This document shows positions 10,982 through 22,595 of a stretch of DNA of 64,000 nucleotides, piece after piece. The position numbers were made by a program, and so were the translations under genes. Each line of letters opens with the position of its first letter. The first letter of the stretch is position 1. Below the pieces are notes generated by a model, which saw only the letters and a program-made list of their open reading frames with translations, did no database searches and was not told where the DNA came from. Origin of the DNA: Salvia splendens (taxonomy: Eukaryota > Streptophyta > Magnoliopsida > Lamiales > Lamiaceae); assembly GCF_004379255.2 (NCBI RefSeq), contig NC_056038.1, positions 7,602,729 through 7,666,728 of the forward strand, given 5' to 3'.

Positions 10982-11931
10982 TAAATAGAATTTCGATGTA
11001 TATATACTCTATTTCAATCAAATGAGATGTAATGGTGGAGTAGTTTTTGTCATCTTAAATTTTAGTTGCTTTTAAAATAGCTCAACTCAATTTTAGTTGC
11101 AACACAGATCGGAATTTTCTTATTCATATTTCCATGTGTCCATACATGTACTAGTAGTATTTCAAAATTAGAAGCGCAGCCCTACCCACAGTGATGAGGG
11201 CGATGACGAACAAACCAATCCATGTGCAAACAGTCAAATTTAAACAATTTTAAATAATATATTTTTAGAAAACATAGAGGGGCAGGTGAAATATGATATC
11301 AACTCTTCTATTATTACAGCCAATATTTAGAAAAGTGCGCCCCTCACTTTTTGACGCTATAACACGTGGATGACTCCCACCAACCTTCTCAATCTTTCTA
11401 AAATAAACAATCATGTGATATACGTAGTAAAACAAAATGTTATCTTAATTAAATAACTTCAGCCCACCGTTAATATAAACTTATAAATTACTAAAATATT
11501 CACTTCTTCCCCCAATTATCTTGAATCCTGGAGCCATTACACGTTAATTTCAATAAATATTTCAAAACAATTAGGGAAGATAGTGCTGGGGTTTGAATGC
11601 TATTTAAATCTCACTATGTAATTGGAAATTAATCAAATTATGATATGCACATAATTTGAAGTTATGTCTGGATCATTGAAATTTTATTAAAACAGGGCTT
11701 GTAGACAATTTACTACTACTATTAAAGTATGAATTTTTGCACTCTTGTTCAATTTGAAAGATTATTATCATCAGGTAGATTTTCCTATCAATGTCCAAAA
11801 TAGTTATGATATTGATGCGTCATGTTTGAATAACAGACCGATCAAAATCAACTACTTCTATTGAGCGTTCACATTCATTAAATATTTCCTTAACTCGCAT
11901 ACACATTTTTTTTATCAATACTATCTCGGTT
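10982..11931. other. Intergenic and promoter of carbonic anhydrase
   Basis: No gene seen. The 3' part, just before the TATA box at 11932, is presumably the proximal promoter of the carbonic anhydrase gene. No clear element beyond the TATA box stands out. Confidence 0.5.
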
Positions 11932-11940
11932 CTATATAAA
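11932..11940 (+). promoter_or_regulatory. TATA box of carbonic anhydrase gene
   Basis: CTATATAAA lies 106 bases before the ATG at 12046. Transcription would start about 30 bases downstream, giving a leader of about 75-80 bases without an upstream ATG that disturbs the main start. Confidence 0.7.
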
Positions 11941-12045
11941 CATCATGCCTCCCACTCCCTTACCACGACAACATTTCCTATTATTTCAACAACTCCAATC
12001 CAATCCTAAATTCATAGAGAAATCTTACATCAAAAAGCAGGAACC

Positions 12046-13442
12046 ATGAGATATTCAAATAGAGTTTCTAAATTCTCCCTTATATTTCTTGTTCTTGCAA
12101 TCTCCATTGCAGCTTTGGCAAGAGCTCAAGAAGTTGGTAAGTTTAACCATCTTGTTTTTATTTTCTAACATTATTTGTTTCATATGGAGTATTGATTTGT
12201 TGTGATGAATTGATGAAGATGATGAAAGAGAGTTCAGTTACGACGAAAAAAGTGGGATCGGGCCATCGCGTTGGGGAGAGATCCGGCCCGAGTGGAAGGA
12301 TTGTAACGCGGGGGAAATGCAGTCTCCCATTGACTTGCTTAATGAGAGGGTTCAAATAGTTTCCCATTTGGGAAAATTACGTAGAAGTTACAAACCTGCT
12401 AATGCTACTCTCATCAATAGAGGCCATGATATGATGGTATTTTTATTTTTAACTAATTAACTTCTTTATAAAACTTAATTACTACTATTATATACCCAAA
12501 TCTGTACTTTACATATATTATTATTTGTGAGTGCAGTTAAGATGGACAAATGATGCCGGGAATATGCAAATAAATGGAAGCTTATTTCACCTCAGGCAAT
12601 GCCATTGGCACTCACCTTCCGAACACACTCTCGATGGAAGAAAGTAATTTATTTTTTACTCAATTTTGTTTCACATTTTGATAATATTTTCAGCATAAGT
12701 TACTAACTCTCATACAAAATGCATTAACAGGTTCGACATGGAGGTTCATTTGGTTCACGAGAGCGACGACGGTCGCACGGCTGTAATCGGAATCATGTAC
12801 AAAATTGGACGCCCGGACTCCTTCATATCACTGGTAAATTTGCACGCGCACATTCATATAATTTTGGAAAGTTTCATGTGATATAGTACATCTCTAGACT
12901 CTAAATTATTGTTTTTTCTCTTGATTTTAGTTAAAACCAGGGTTTAAAGCATTGGGTGAAACAGAAGATATCGAAAAAGCTATTGGTATGATTGATCCAA
13001 ACTTGATCAAGTTCGGGAGTAGAAAATATTATAGATACATCGGTTCACTTACGGTTCCACCTTGTACTCAAAATATCATATGGTCTATTGTAAGAAAGGT
13101 ATGATTTAAAAATAATATGTATGCTTAGCTTTCAAATTTTATGATCATTATAATGTGACAAATTATTTTGAATTTTCTAATCGGTGGCATATGTTTAATC
13201 AATTGATTAGGTGAGGACGGTGACAAGAGAACAAGTTAAATTGATCCGGGAGGCTGTGCACGATGTAAGTTATCACACAATGTAGTGATTTAATAATAGA
13301 TGGAGCACTACTATATTATTTAGTTTTTGTTTTAATAAACTTATGATAATTTGTACAGACATTGGAAATAAATGCAAGGCCAATCCAACCTACCAATGGG
13401 CGTTCCATGGAGCTCTACAGGCCAAATGATATTAAGAATTGA
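12046..13442 (+). CDS. Alpha-type carbonic anhydrase, secreted
   Basis: Reversible hydration of CO2 to bicarbonate by a zinc enzyme. Seven coding exons with GT-AG introns join in one frame: 12046-12136, 12219-12436, 12537-12643, 12731-12833, 12931-13098, 13211-13264, 13359-13442. They give 274 residues, the usual length for plant alpha-CAs and nectarin-3-like proteins. Residues 1-27 are a signal peptide (hydrophobic [16 protein letters not shown]), so the protein enters the secretory pathway. The zinc ligands are all present: two His in Q-C-H-W-H and the third in M-E-V-H-L-V-H. So are the Glu/Thr gate residues (SEH and SLTVPPC), the proton-shuttle-type His in NRGHD, and the two Cys of the usual disulphide (DCNAG and PPCT). 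The family signature S-E-H-x-L-x4-F-x2-E-V-H-L-V fits fully. The enzyme should be active. Apoplast, plastid or nectar location cannot be told from sequence. Confidence 0.95.
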
Positions 13443-13580
13443 GGATTATTTGAATAATTTATATTGAGTATATGATTTATTATAGTTATTTTATGTTCCT
13501 TTATTTACCATGTATTGTTTGCTCACACGGCTGGTTTTGGTTGTGTATATTTGTTTATTTGTTATCATATGTCCTATTTC

Positions 13581-13586
13581 AATAAA
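13581..13586 (+). terminator. Polyadenylation signal of carbonic anhydrase gene
   Basis: AATAAA lies about 140 bases after the stop codon, following a T-rich stretch. It is a plausible near-upstream element for 3' end formation. Confidence 0.55.
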
Positions 13587-14385
13587 CACATTATTATTAT
13601 TATTTATTAGCCTTTCTTTTTCTTTTGCCCCCATAATTATGTGTGGAATGTACGGGATGATTTAACCTAAACAACAAAAATATAACTAGATTGAAGGATG
13701 TTCTATTGATATTGGTTGTTGGCAGTCAAAGTCAAAGACAAAAGATGTAGGCTTACTCCTTTAAAAAAAGAAGATGCAGGTTTCCAAGAAATTAGTATAG
13801 TTACATAATTAGTAATTAATACAATTGTAACTAATAAAACGTTAATTAATGACTAAAAAGACCACAGTCGAATTTAATAGGATGAAGCATGTTAAATCAA
13901 GATCTTATGAGCTAACATACCTTAAGGTGTAAGCAAATTAATTTACATACCTACATTAGTATAGTGTTTGTTGGAAATAAATAAAATGAGAAAAATAAAA
14001 AATGTATTTCCACATCGATCTAATAATACTATCCTCCAAGAATCTACAGATATAAATAAATATGTTAAATCAAACATTCAAACATAAGAAATCTTCATTT
14101 AAAAAAATTTGTTTTATTATATTTTTGTGTGTTAGACAGCCAAAGAAGAATGCCTTTAATGTGCATGTGCATGTGCATGTGCATGTGCTTGTGTGTGCGT
14201 GTGTGTTGGTATAGTGGTAAAGTTATCAATATTTGAGGCCTAATGTGTACACTATGACACAAGCTCTGAATTTCTGTTCATTTGTTAATAAAACAAACAT
14301 TCTAATTAGCTAGGCACACAGAACAACTTCTTAAGACAAAATGACACAAATATTACACTATAATATGGTGCTCAGTCACATCAAC
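13587..14385. other. Intergenic with GTGCAT microsatellite
   Basis: No gene is visible. At about 14157-14208 there is a simple repeat of GTGCAT/TGTGCA units that decays into GTGTGT. Confidence 0.6.
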
Positions 14386-15657
14386 CTACATTTTTAATTT
14401 GACGAAAACCCAAACAAAAGCATCTCGAGGTATATAGTGTCTAGCATTGTTTAATTTGTAGTCAAAATTTATAGCTTGGAACAAAGCACCGTCAAAAATC
14501 ACCACAAAATACAAATATACCATTGGATATAAATTTGTGTCCAAATACTGTGACGCCAATATATTAATTACACAATTTATTTGCATGTATATTTGATCCG
14601 ATAATGTAGTGTTACTACAGTAGAGCATCCTAGCAAGAATCTTGAGCACGTCTTCAATGGAGGGCCTATGCATGGGATCATGGTCTACGCATGATCCAGC
14701 CAAACACAATGCCTCCGCTAATGGATAATCATCTCTCAGAGAAGAATCCACAAAACTCCTCAACTGATCAAAGCACCCTCCTTCCTTCTCTCCCATAAAC
14801 CCCATCGCCTCCCTCACCCCTCTCTCATCCACCTCCACTTCCTTCCCGCTCATCACCTCCATCAGCACCACCCCAAAATCAAACATCTCTCCCCTCCGAT
14901 CCACACCCGAGCTTCTTTGATTCTCGCCTGAAACAAATATCCTCGCCCTCCAGCTCGAGCTCAAGTATACGTTGTCGCTGCTCAGCCTCAGCTGATCCGT
15001 GTAGGCCGTGACGGAGTAGCGCAGGTAGTGGAGCCCCGTCGCGATGTCGAATGCCATCTGAGTCCTATGCCATTGAAGCGCGCCAGATGAACTTTTCAAG
15101 CAATCTCTTAAGCTGCCATTGAAGGGGAGCTCGTACACCAGATAGCAGCAGCTCGACGTCCGATCCTCGTCGTCGCCTTAGCAGACGCCGCAGAGCTTCA
15201 CGATGTTCACGTGATTGATTCTGGAGTGGAAGTCGATCACCTGACGAGTCTTTTCCAATCGCATCTCTTTGATCATCATCATCGCATTCGCCTCGCCGCC
15301 GCACCAGTAGATCCCGCCCCTAGTCTTCACCTCGCCGCTGAAATTCTTCGTCAAGGCGCTGATCTCCTCAATGCTCTAGCTTCGGAGAGAGTATTTCACT
15401 CCGACGAGCAGATCCGGCGACAAGCATGAATTCGTGGAGCTCCTTGTCGGCAGCGCAGAGAAAGGAGAGCTGATCGGAGTCGAGCATGAGTTCATTGACC
15501 GAACTCTCTCGATTTTGAACTTCTTCAACTCCTTCATGTACAAACAGCAGGAGATCGTCAGAGCAGCGATCAGAAAAGTTCCGATTACCGATCCGGCGAT
15601 GTACAATTTTCTCAATTCCGGCGCGTTTCGCCTCTTTTCAATCGGTTGCGTCAGCAG

Positions 15658-16039
15658 TGTTAACCTCTTTGGAATTCGAATGTTGAAACTTTAAGATGAG
15701 TTTTGAGAGAAAGAGATTTTGAATTGAGCTAAATGAATCTGGATTACGATTACAAACTGCTACTTGACTTCTACTATTTAAAAGAATGAAGAAGACATAA
15801 AACCGTCTAACTAACTTGATCAATTAACTCTTGATCCAACGCTATATATTCAAACTAACTAATCTAAAGGAACCAACGGCCCAGATTTAACTGCAGGAGT
15901 TGACTTGATCAGGCTGCGGGAGTGGCTTATTTGATCAGTTTGCTTGGGTTGACTTGATCAAGCTGCTTGAGTGACTTGATCAAGCTGCTGCTTGAGTGAC
16001 TTGATCAAGCCGCTACTCACCATGACTTATCAATCTACA
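15658..16039 (-). repeat. 3' LTR of Copia 1
   Basis: On the minus strand it runs TG...CA. Its U3 part (15898-16035) has GACTTGATCAAGCTGCTTGA-like tandem units centred on the palindrome TTGATCAA. A TATA-like TATATAG lies on the minus strand at about 15841-15850. It lacks 32 bp present in the other LTR. Confidence 0.9.
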
Positions 16040-16054
16040 AATCTCCACCTTCAC

Positions 16055-19000
16055 TCAATCAGCTACACCACAAGTTTGCAGCATGATCAGCCTTCTACAA
16101 AGCTCCACATTTTCTCCAGGCAAAGCTTTAGTAAGCATATCAGCCGGATTCACCTTCGTGCTCACTTTAAACACCTCCACCTCCCCTTCTTCAATCTTTT
16201 CTCTGATGAAGTGTAAGCGCACGCCTATGTGTTTACTCCGCTCATGAAACACTTGATGTCTTGCAAGAGCAATAGCACTGCTACTATCACATCCAACTGC
16301 AATGCACTTCTGGATCACCCCCAGTTCTGCTGCAAGACCTTTCAACTAGAAACTCTCCCCTTGATAGCTGCTGCAAGTGCCAAGTACTCAGCCTCAGTCG
16401 TGGACAATGCTACCACATTTTGCTGACTTGATTTCCAACTTATTGCAGAGTCATACATTGTAAACACATAGCCTGACTGTGACCTTCGATTGTCTACATC
16501 TCCAGCATAATCTGAGTCACAGAAGCCAATTAAGGCATCACCATTTGAAGTCTGATTTCCATACAGAATTCCCAACCTTGCAGCACCTTTCATGTATTTC
16601 AACAGCCATTTCAGAGCTAACCAATGTTCTCTTCCATGATCAGCCATGAATCTGCTTGTAGTGCTGATAGCATTTGCAATGTCTGGCCTAGTGCAGACCA
16701 TTGCATACATCACACTGCCAATTATATTAGCATAGAGAATCAGTTTCATTTCCCTTCTTTCCTCTTCACTCTGAGGTTTTTCTTCTGCTGACAATTTGAA
16801 ATGCTGCTCTTTCATGTTATCAACCTTAAACCTCTTCAACATCTTCAGTATATAATCAGATTGACCCAGCCATATAGCTCCTTCCTTTATGTTTCTTATT
16901 ATGTCCATTCCCATAATCTTTCTGGCAGGTCCGAGGTCTTTCATATCAAAACCAGGCCTCATATCCTCTTTTACTTGATCAACCTCCTTCATGCTTGATC
17001 CAGCAATGAGCATATCATCTACATACAGTAGTAGATAAGCTACTGGTACTCCACCTTTCTTCTTGAAATACACACAAGAATCAAATCTGGATCTAATAAA
17101 CCCACATGCCAACATGTGAGAGTTGAACTTCTTGTGCCACTGTCTACTTGCTTGCTTGAGACCATAGATGTTTTTGATCAGTTTACACACTTTTCCCTCT
17201 TGTCCTGGAGTAGCAAAGCCCTCAGGTTGTACCATATATATAGTCTCTTCTAAATCCCCATTGAGAAAAGTTGTCTTTACATCCATTTGCTCAAGCTCTC
17301 AATCATTCTTTGCAACAACTGACAGCAACATTCCGATGGAACTATGCTTTACAACATGAGAAAACACCTCGTTGTAATCAATGCCATATTCTTGGGTAAA
17401 TCCTCTTGCTACTAGCCTGGCTTTAAATCTGATTGAGCCACCAGTCTCATTCTTTCTCTTGAAAATCCATTTGCAAGTGACTAGCTTTCTGCCTTCAATT
17501 TTATCCACAATGACCCAAGTCTTGTTCCTTGTGAGAGAGTCCATCTTCTCTTTCATTGCCTGCAGCTACTTCTCTTTATCCTTGCTTTTCATGGCCTCCT
17601 TATATGTGAGAGGCTCCTCAAGCTCTATCTCTTCTGCAGCAATCAGAGCATAGAACACTGTCTCATACTCAGAAAACCTGCTTGGCAGCTTGTGAGTTCT
17701 TCTCATTCTGTCTCTGGCCAACTGATAGCCACTGAGATCCTCATTCTTATCATGAGTAATATCAGGATCAACACCAGAAGCTCCAGTTGCTCCAGAAGCT
17801 GATTCCCCAGCCTCTGTATCAGAATCACTATCACCTTGGATCTGACCTTGTTTCTCTACAGGCTCCACCTCAAACTCAGCACCATCATTAGCCAATATTC
17901 TTACTCCATCAGCATTAGCATCTCCCTTATTCAGAAAAGGCATGCCCCTCTCCAGAAATATCACATCTCTGCTAATGATCACTTTGTGATTGCATGGCTC
18001 TATGCACCACAACCTGTACCCCTTGACTGCTTTTTGATATCCCAGCATTACACACATTAATGCCCTGGGATCCAACTTTCCTTGCTTCACATGAGCAAAC
18101 ACTTTACAGCAAAAAATCTTCAGGTTGTCATAACTTGCATTCCTGCCATACCACCTATAATCTGGAGTATCACCATTGATGCTGCTAGATGGGCATTTGT
18201 TCATGAGATACACTGCAGTAGAAGCTGCTTCACCCTAGAATTTTTTTCCTAGTCCAGAAGATAGTAACATACAATCTCACTCTCTCAACAATGGTTCCGT
18301 TAGCCCTCTCAGCCACTCCATTTTGTTGAGGATTCATAGGAATTGTCCTATGTCTTTTCATGCCCCTTTGCTTGCAGAATTCATCAAAGGACCTGGACAC
18401 ATATTCAAGTCCATTGTCGGTTCTGAGACATCTCACCTTACACCCCTTCTCAAGCTCCATCTCATCACACCATTCTTTGTATCTAGCAAGTGCCTTTGAT
18501 TTTTCTTTCAAAATGTAGATCCATGTTTTTCTAGAGAAATCATCAATCAAGGTCATATAATATCTCCCTCCTCCAATGGTATTCACAGAAGCAGGTCCCC
18601 ATAAATCACTATGCACATAATCCAATGGAGACGAAGAAGTATGTTTACCAGTGGGATAGGGCAATTTCTTAGCCTTAACTATGATGCAGTCTTGACAAGG
18701 ATGGACTTCTTCTGACTCATCAGCCCAGATCACTTGTTTTTAACTAGTTCTTTGATGCTTCCTAATGCAGGATGGCCCAGCCTCTCATGTCATACTCTCA
18801 GGCTATGGAGCTTCACCAGATTCAGCTGCTCACCACCCTTCTGGATCTTGAATACTGAAGCATAAAGATAGTACAAGCTCCCTCTCCTCTCAGCTGTCAT
18901 AATCACATTATCCCCCTTCTTGACTTGTATTTTCCCTTCCCTTGACAAGAATGAGCAGCCCTTCTGTTTCAATGATCCGAGAGATATCAGGTTCCTTTTG

Positions 19001-20051
19001 ACTTCTGGTATGAACCTAACCTGAGAACTTTCACTGACTGATCCTTCATTTTGAGTCTGATTGACCCTATGCCTTTCACACTGCACACTTGGTTATTGCC
19101 CAGAGTGACAGTGCCATCAGAATCCAGTAGAGTCTCAAACCAATCTTGATTTGGGCATATGTGGAAGCTGCAGCCACTATCCATGATCCAAGAAGCACCA
19201 TCAATAGTTTCCATAGCATTCAAGACTTCCACTGCATCATTTGATTCAATACAGTCAGAGGTGCTTGCTCCTTGATTTCCATGTGTGGCCTGTTTCTTCT
19301 TCCATCCAAAGCAATCTTTCTTGAGGTGGCCAGGTTTGTTGCACCAGTAACACACCCTACTCTCCTTCTTGTCACTCCACGATTGCTTGGTTGCCTCAAA
19401 TTTCTTCTTGAAGGGTTTATTGTTCTTGGATCCTCTGATGTTCAGGCTTTCAGATGCAGAATCCACATGTTTCACTCCAGAGGCTTGCAACTCTTTTGCC
19501 CTTAGAGCGGATTGGACCTCCAAGAATGTGATAGACCCCTCCCTTCCATACATGATGGCATCTCTTAGTTGATCATAGGATTTAGGGAGAGCGTTGAGTA
19601 GAAGTGTTGCCTTATCCTCATCGCCAATTGTTACATCGATGTTTTGAAGATCATCAATCGCCTTGTTGAAGTCTTCAAGTTGCTCAATCACTGCTTTATC
19701 TTCCAAGAACTTATATGAATAGAGCCGCTGCTTCATATATAATCGATTGGCGAGGGATTTTGTGAGATACAAATTCTCTAATTTATTGAGAATTCCGGCC
19801 GCCGTCTTCTCCTTTGCGACCTCTCTCAGCACCTTACCACTCAAGCACAGAACCACCATGCTGTGAGCTCTGGCTAGAACATCAGCTCGTTTAATAACCG
19901 CCTTCTCATCAAGATCGGTCTCTGCATCCTCCTTCTCTTCATCGAGCGCAGCCGACAGCCCCTGTTGAATGAGCATCGCACGCATCTTCATTCTCCATAG
20001 ACCGAAATCGTTCTTGCCGGTGAACTTTTCCACTTCCAACCTATCCGCCAT
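16055..20051 (-). pseudogene. Copia 1 gag-pol, broken
   Basis: Gag starts at about 20051 (M-A-D-R-L-E-V-E-K-F). It contains the UBN2-like gag body, the zinc knuckle CYWCNKPGHLKKDC and the protease motif DSGCS (about 19165-19175). A frameshift near 19000-19080 follows. Integrase (18230-18733, with HSDLWGP and the DDF and E motifs) is separated by breaks from its C-terminal part (17566-18213). Reverse transcriptase lies at 16342-17556 with YVDD (about 17000-17012), and RNase H runs to 16055. Stops at 17566-17568 and 17297-17299 are in frame. Each stop codon could be a TGG turned to TAG or TGA. The element can no longer make its own proteins. Confidence 0.9.
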
Positions 20052-20128
20052 CTTTACTGCGGATTCGATTCCAAAGATCAAGCCGCAATTCGATCCGATT
20101 GCTTGCGCTTCCCACAGACGGCGCCAAT

Positions 20129-20543
20129 TGTTAACCTCTTTGGAATTCGAATGTTGAAACTTTAAGATGAGTTTTGAGAGAAAGAAATCTTGAATTGAGC
20201 TAAATGAATCTGGATTACGATTACAAACTCCTACTTGACTTCTACTATTTAAAATAATGAAGAAGACATAAAACCGTCTAACTAACTTGATCAATTAACT
20301 CTTGATCCAACGCTACATATTCAAACTAACTAATCTAAAGGAACCAACGGCCCAGATTTAACTAGCCGTTAAATCTTCTTCTTCTTCATCAAACTGCGGG
20401 AGTTGACTTGATCAGGCTGCGAGAGTGGCTTATTCGATCAGTTTGCTTGGGTTGACTTGATCAAGTTGCTTGAGTGACTTGATCAAGCTGCTGCTTGAGT
20501 GACTTGATCAAGCCGCTACTCACCATGACTTGATCAATCTACA
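20129..20543 (-). repeat. 5' LTR of Copia 1
   Basis: Promoter-side LTR (415 bp) of the minus-oriented element. It carries the same TTGATCAA tandem units as the other LTR (20402-20540). The TATA-like site is CTACATA here against CTATATA in the 3' LTR, so the driving promoter may have been weakened. Confidence 0.9.
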
Positions 20544-21280
20544 GGCAGGAACTGAAGCTTCGACGGATCTGCATCAGGAATGCTGAAATTGATCAACGGC
20601 TCGTCTCTTACCGGAATTAAAACCGTCGTGTTAGGAAACACCGGCGGCTCGAACGGATCCATGCGGTTGAACCTCCATATCTCCTCCTCTGCAACGTTGA
20701 ATTTTCCCGCCACTTTTTGGGTGCTGTCTCCTTCGATGAGAGGGTAGGCGACGAGATATTTAACTGGATCATTTTCGAAAACTTCATCCAAACAAGCGCA
20801 CTTGAGAGGCAAACGGAGCGTCGAGCCAGCAGTAACGCCGTTACTGCGGGCGTGATTTTCCGCCGTTAACGCGTCGGACTTAACCAGACCTTCGTCAAAG
20901 GCGCAGGCGATTTCTGAAATTGAGGTGTTTTGAGTGGCGGTGTAGGTGAAGTAGGAGCGGTAGAAGCGATCGGCGGCGCAGGAGCACGTGACCGGGACGA
21001 GGAGTTCGTGGCCGGAGGGGAGAGGCTGCGACGGAGCGGAGACGTTAGGGTTGAGGAAGAGTAAGGTGCGGGAGTCGGTTTGGAACAGGGTTGAGATGGC
21101 GGAGACGGTTGAGAAGTGGCGGTTGGCTCTGTAGACGATGAATGTGGGGCAGGAGGTTCCGGCGGAGGCGGGATTGGTGGTGTGGAAGGAGCATGGAGTG
21201 TGGTCATAATACTGCTGGGAGTAGGCGGATCGCAGAGACAGGATTGTGAAAGTGATGATGACAAGTTGCAGAGGAATCAT

Positions 21281-22084
21281 GTTGGCGCGAGCATTGTGAA
21301 ATTCGTTTTGGGATTGTGTGGTGTTTTGATGAGTGATTCTGGTAGTGGTAGGAGAGGGGCATGATGTAAGAGATGATTGTGAGCTTCTTTATGAAATATA
21401 GAGGGGTTACATCAACACTCATGGCCGGCTGATTTAAGTCTGCATTTTGGTATGCTTCTTCTTGTAACTTTGTTCTATTCTTCTCGTCCAACCAACATTC
21501 TTTAATCTAGTTGCATTAAAAAAATTGATGCTCATTAGTCTTGCTGTTCTTTTCTAATTTTTCAACAAATATTACAGTGATCTTTAAATGCTTCAACTCA
21601 ACATTTTAAATATGGAATTACATCGATAAAATATTAATCTGAATAAAAGTAAGTACTATAAAACAAAAAAATATTACTTGTCCTCTAAAATTTACAACTA
21701 TTTTTATTTTAGTTTATTCTTTAAAATTAGAAGCTTTCTACTTTAACGAGGTTTATCTCTACAATCGGATTGAACTCATTCTCTATTAACAATATTTCAA
21801 TAACTTTTGATATCTCATCGTTGATGTTTGCCAAAGAACTTGTTTGTTGATTGTCATCTGGCCACATAGTTCCAACATTACATAGTTAATTTATTACTAC
21901 TCCATATTAGATTGTATTTTCTTGATCTCTAGAGACCTCGTACATTTGAATAAAGTGACTCCATAAAAATGGGTCAGCCGCCACGGTGAGAAAATTAAAA
22001 GGTTTACAATCAGTTTGAAGAACGACTTGAGTTGTCAAGTCTGGTTTAGGTATAACAATTGATAGGTTCCGCTAATTACTACGT
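21281..22084. other. Shared upstream region of two receptor-kinase pseudogenes
   Basis: About 800 bp between the divergent starts of the LysM receptor (minus) and the S-receptor kinase (plus). It presumably held both promoters. No intact element or gene is visible. Confidence 0.5.
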
Positions 22085-22313
22085 TTGGACAAATTCCAAA
22101 ATCACCGAAAGAATTCATCAGCATTTTTACTCATCTATTTTCTTCTATTCAACACCCTACTTTCTACCGCAATCGACACCATAAACACCTCTGCAACAAT
22201 CAGAGATGGAGAAGCACTCGTTTCTCCCAACGGAGTATTCAAGCTCGGTTTCTTCAACCTCGCCAATTCCACAAACAGTTACGTCGGAATCTGGTACAAC
22301 AATATAACCGTCC

Positions 22314-22595
22314 TCTTAAAGATGGTTATCGAGAGAGGTATAGATAAGTTGGTAAGGCATATAGAGAATAGGAAGTAGAAAGAGAATATTTCTTGTATGT
22401 TTTTCTTATCATTTCAAAAGTTCATTCACCCTAGTATTTATAGGGTGAAATAGAAGGATCCAGTACATCAATAAATGTAATTGGAACTCTACACAACTTA
22501 GGGACTATACTTCACTTGGTACTCTACAAGACTTAGGGACTCACCACCCACAATGAATGTTGGGCGGCATATTAATGACGTCCCTTTTTCCAACA
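22314..22595 (-). repeat. 3' LTR of Copia 2
   Basis: 282 bp, 3 substitutions from the 5' LTR. On the minus strand the tract TTGAGGGGGAG (about 22596-22606) lies immediately upstream. Confidence 0.92.

Larger units (their letters stand above)
15658..20543 (-). mobile_element. Copia LTR retrotransposon 1 (TNT1/Tork-like)
   Basis: A 4.9-kb element in minus orientation, inserted in the LysM receptor gene. LTRs lie at 15658-16039 and 20129-20543. The flanking 5-mers AGCAG (15653-15657) and GGCAG (20544-20548) are a target duplication with one mismatch. Gag-pol order (gag, protease, integrase, reverse transcriptase, RNase H) is that of Copia. The primer-binding region next to the 5' LTR reads TTGGCGCCGTCTGTGGG, not the usual initiator-Met type. 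A purine-rich tract (AAGGTGGAGATT) precedes the 3' LTR. I count 9 substitutions over about 382 aligned LTR bases (about 2.4%), plus a 32-bp and a 1-bp indel. Confidence 0.92.
14386..21280 (-). pseudogene. LysM receptor-like kinase (LYK class), split by Copia
   Basis: The gene starts at ATG 21280. It encodes a signal peptide, then a LysM ectodomain (about residues 24-225) with the CxC pairs (CSC, CAC) of LYK/CERK-type chitin-sensing receptors, broken off at 20549. A Copia element (15658-20543) sits here. The frame resumes in phase at 15657 with a juxtamembrane stretch, a transmembrane helix (about 15540-15610) and a kinase-like domain down to about 14630. Two further in-frame stops lie in the kinase part: TAG at 15376-15378 and TAA at 15178-15180. 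The kinase lacks a clear Gly loop, HRD and DFG, so it was a pseudokinase before it was broken, as in LYK2/LYK4/LYK5-type proteins; LYK2 looks closest, but that is a judgement. The natural C-terminus is unclear; the open frame runs on to 14386. Confidence 0.85.

Noticed and set aside
12158..12367. 69-codon minus-strand frame
   Set aside because: It overlaps intron 1 and exon 2 of the carbonic anhydrase gene on the opposite strand.
20866..21364. Pro/Ser-rich and Gly-rich frames opposite or shifted over the LysM ectodomain
   Set aside because: They are shadows of the LysM receptor exon in other frames, with composition driven by its GC-rich codons.
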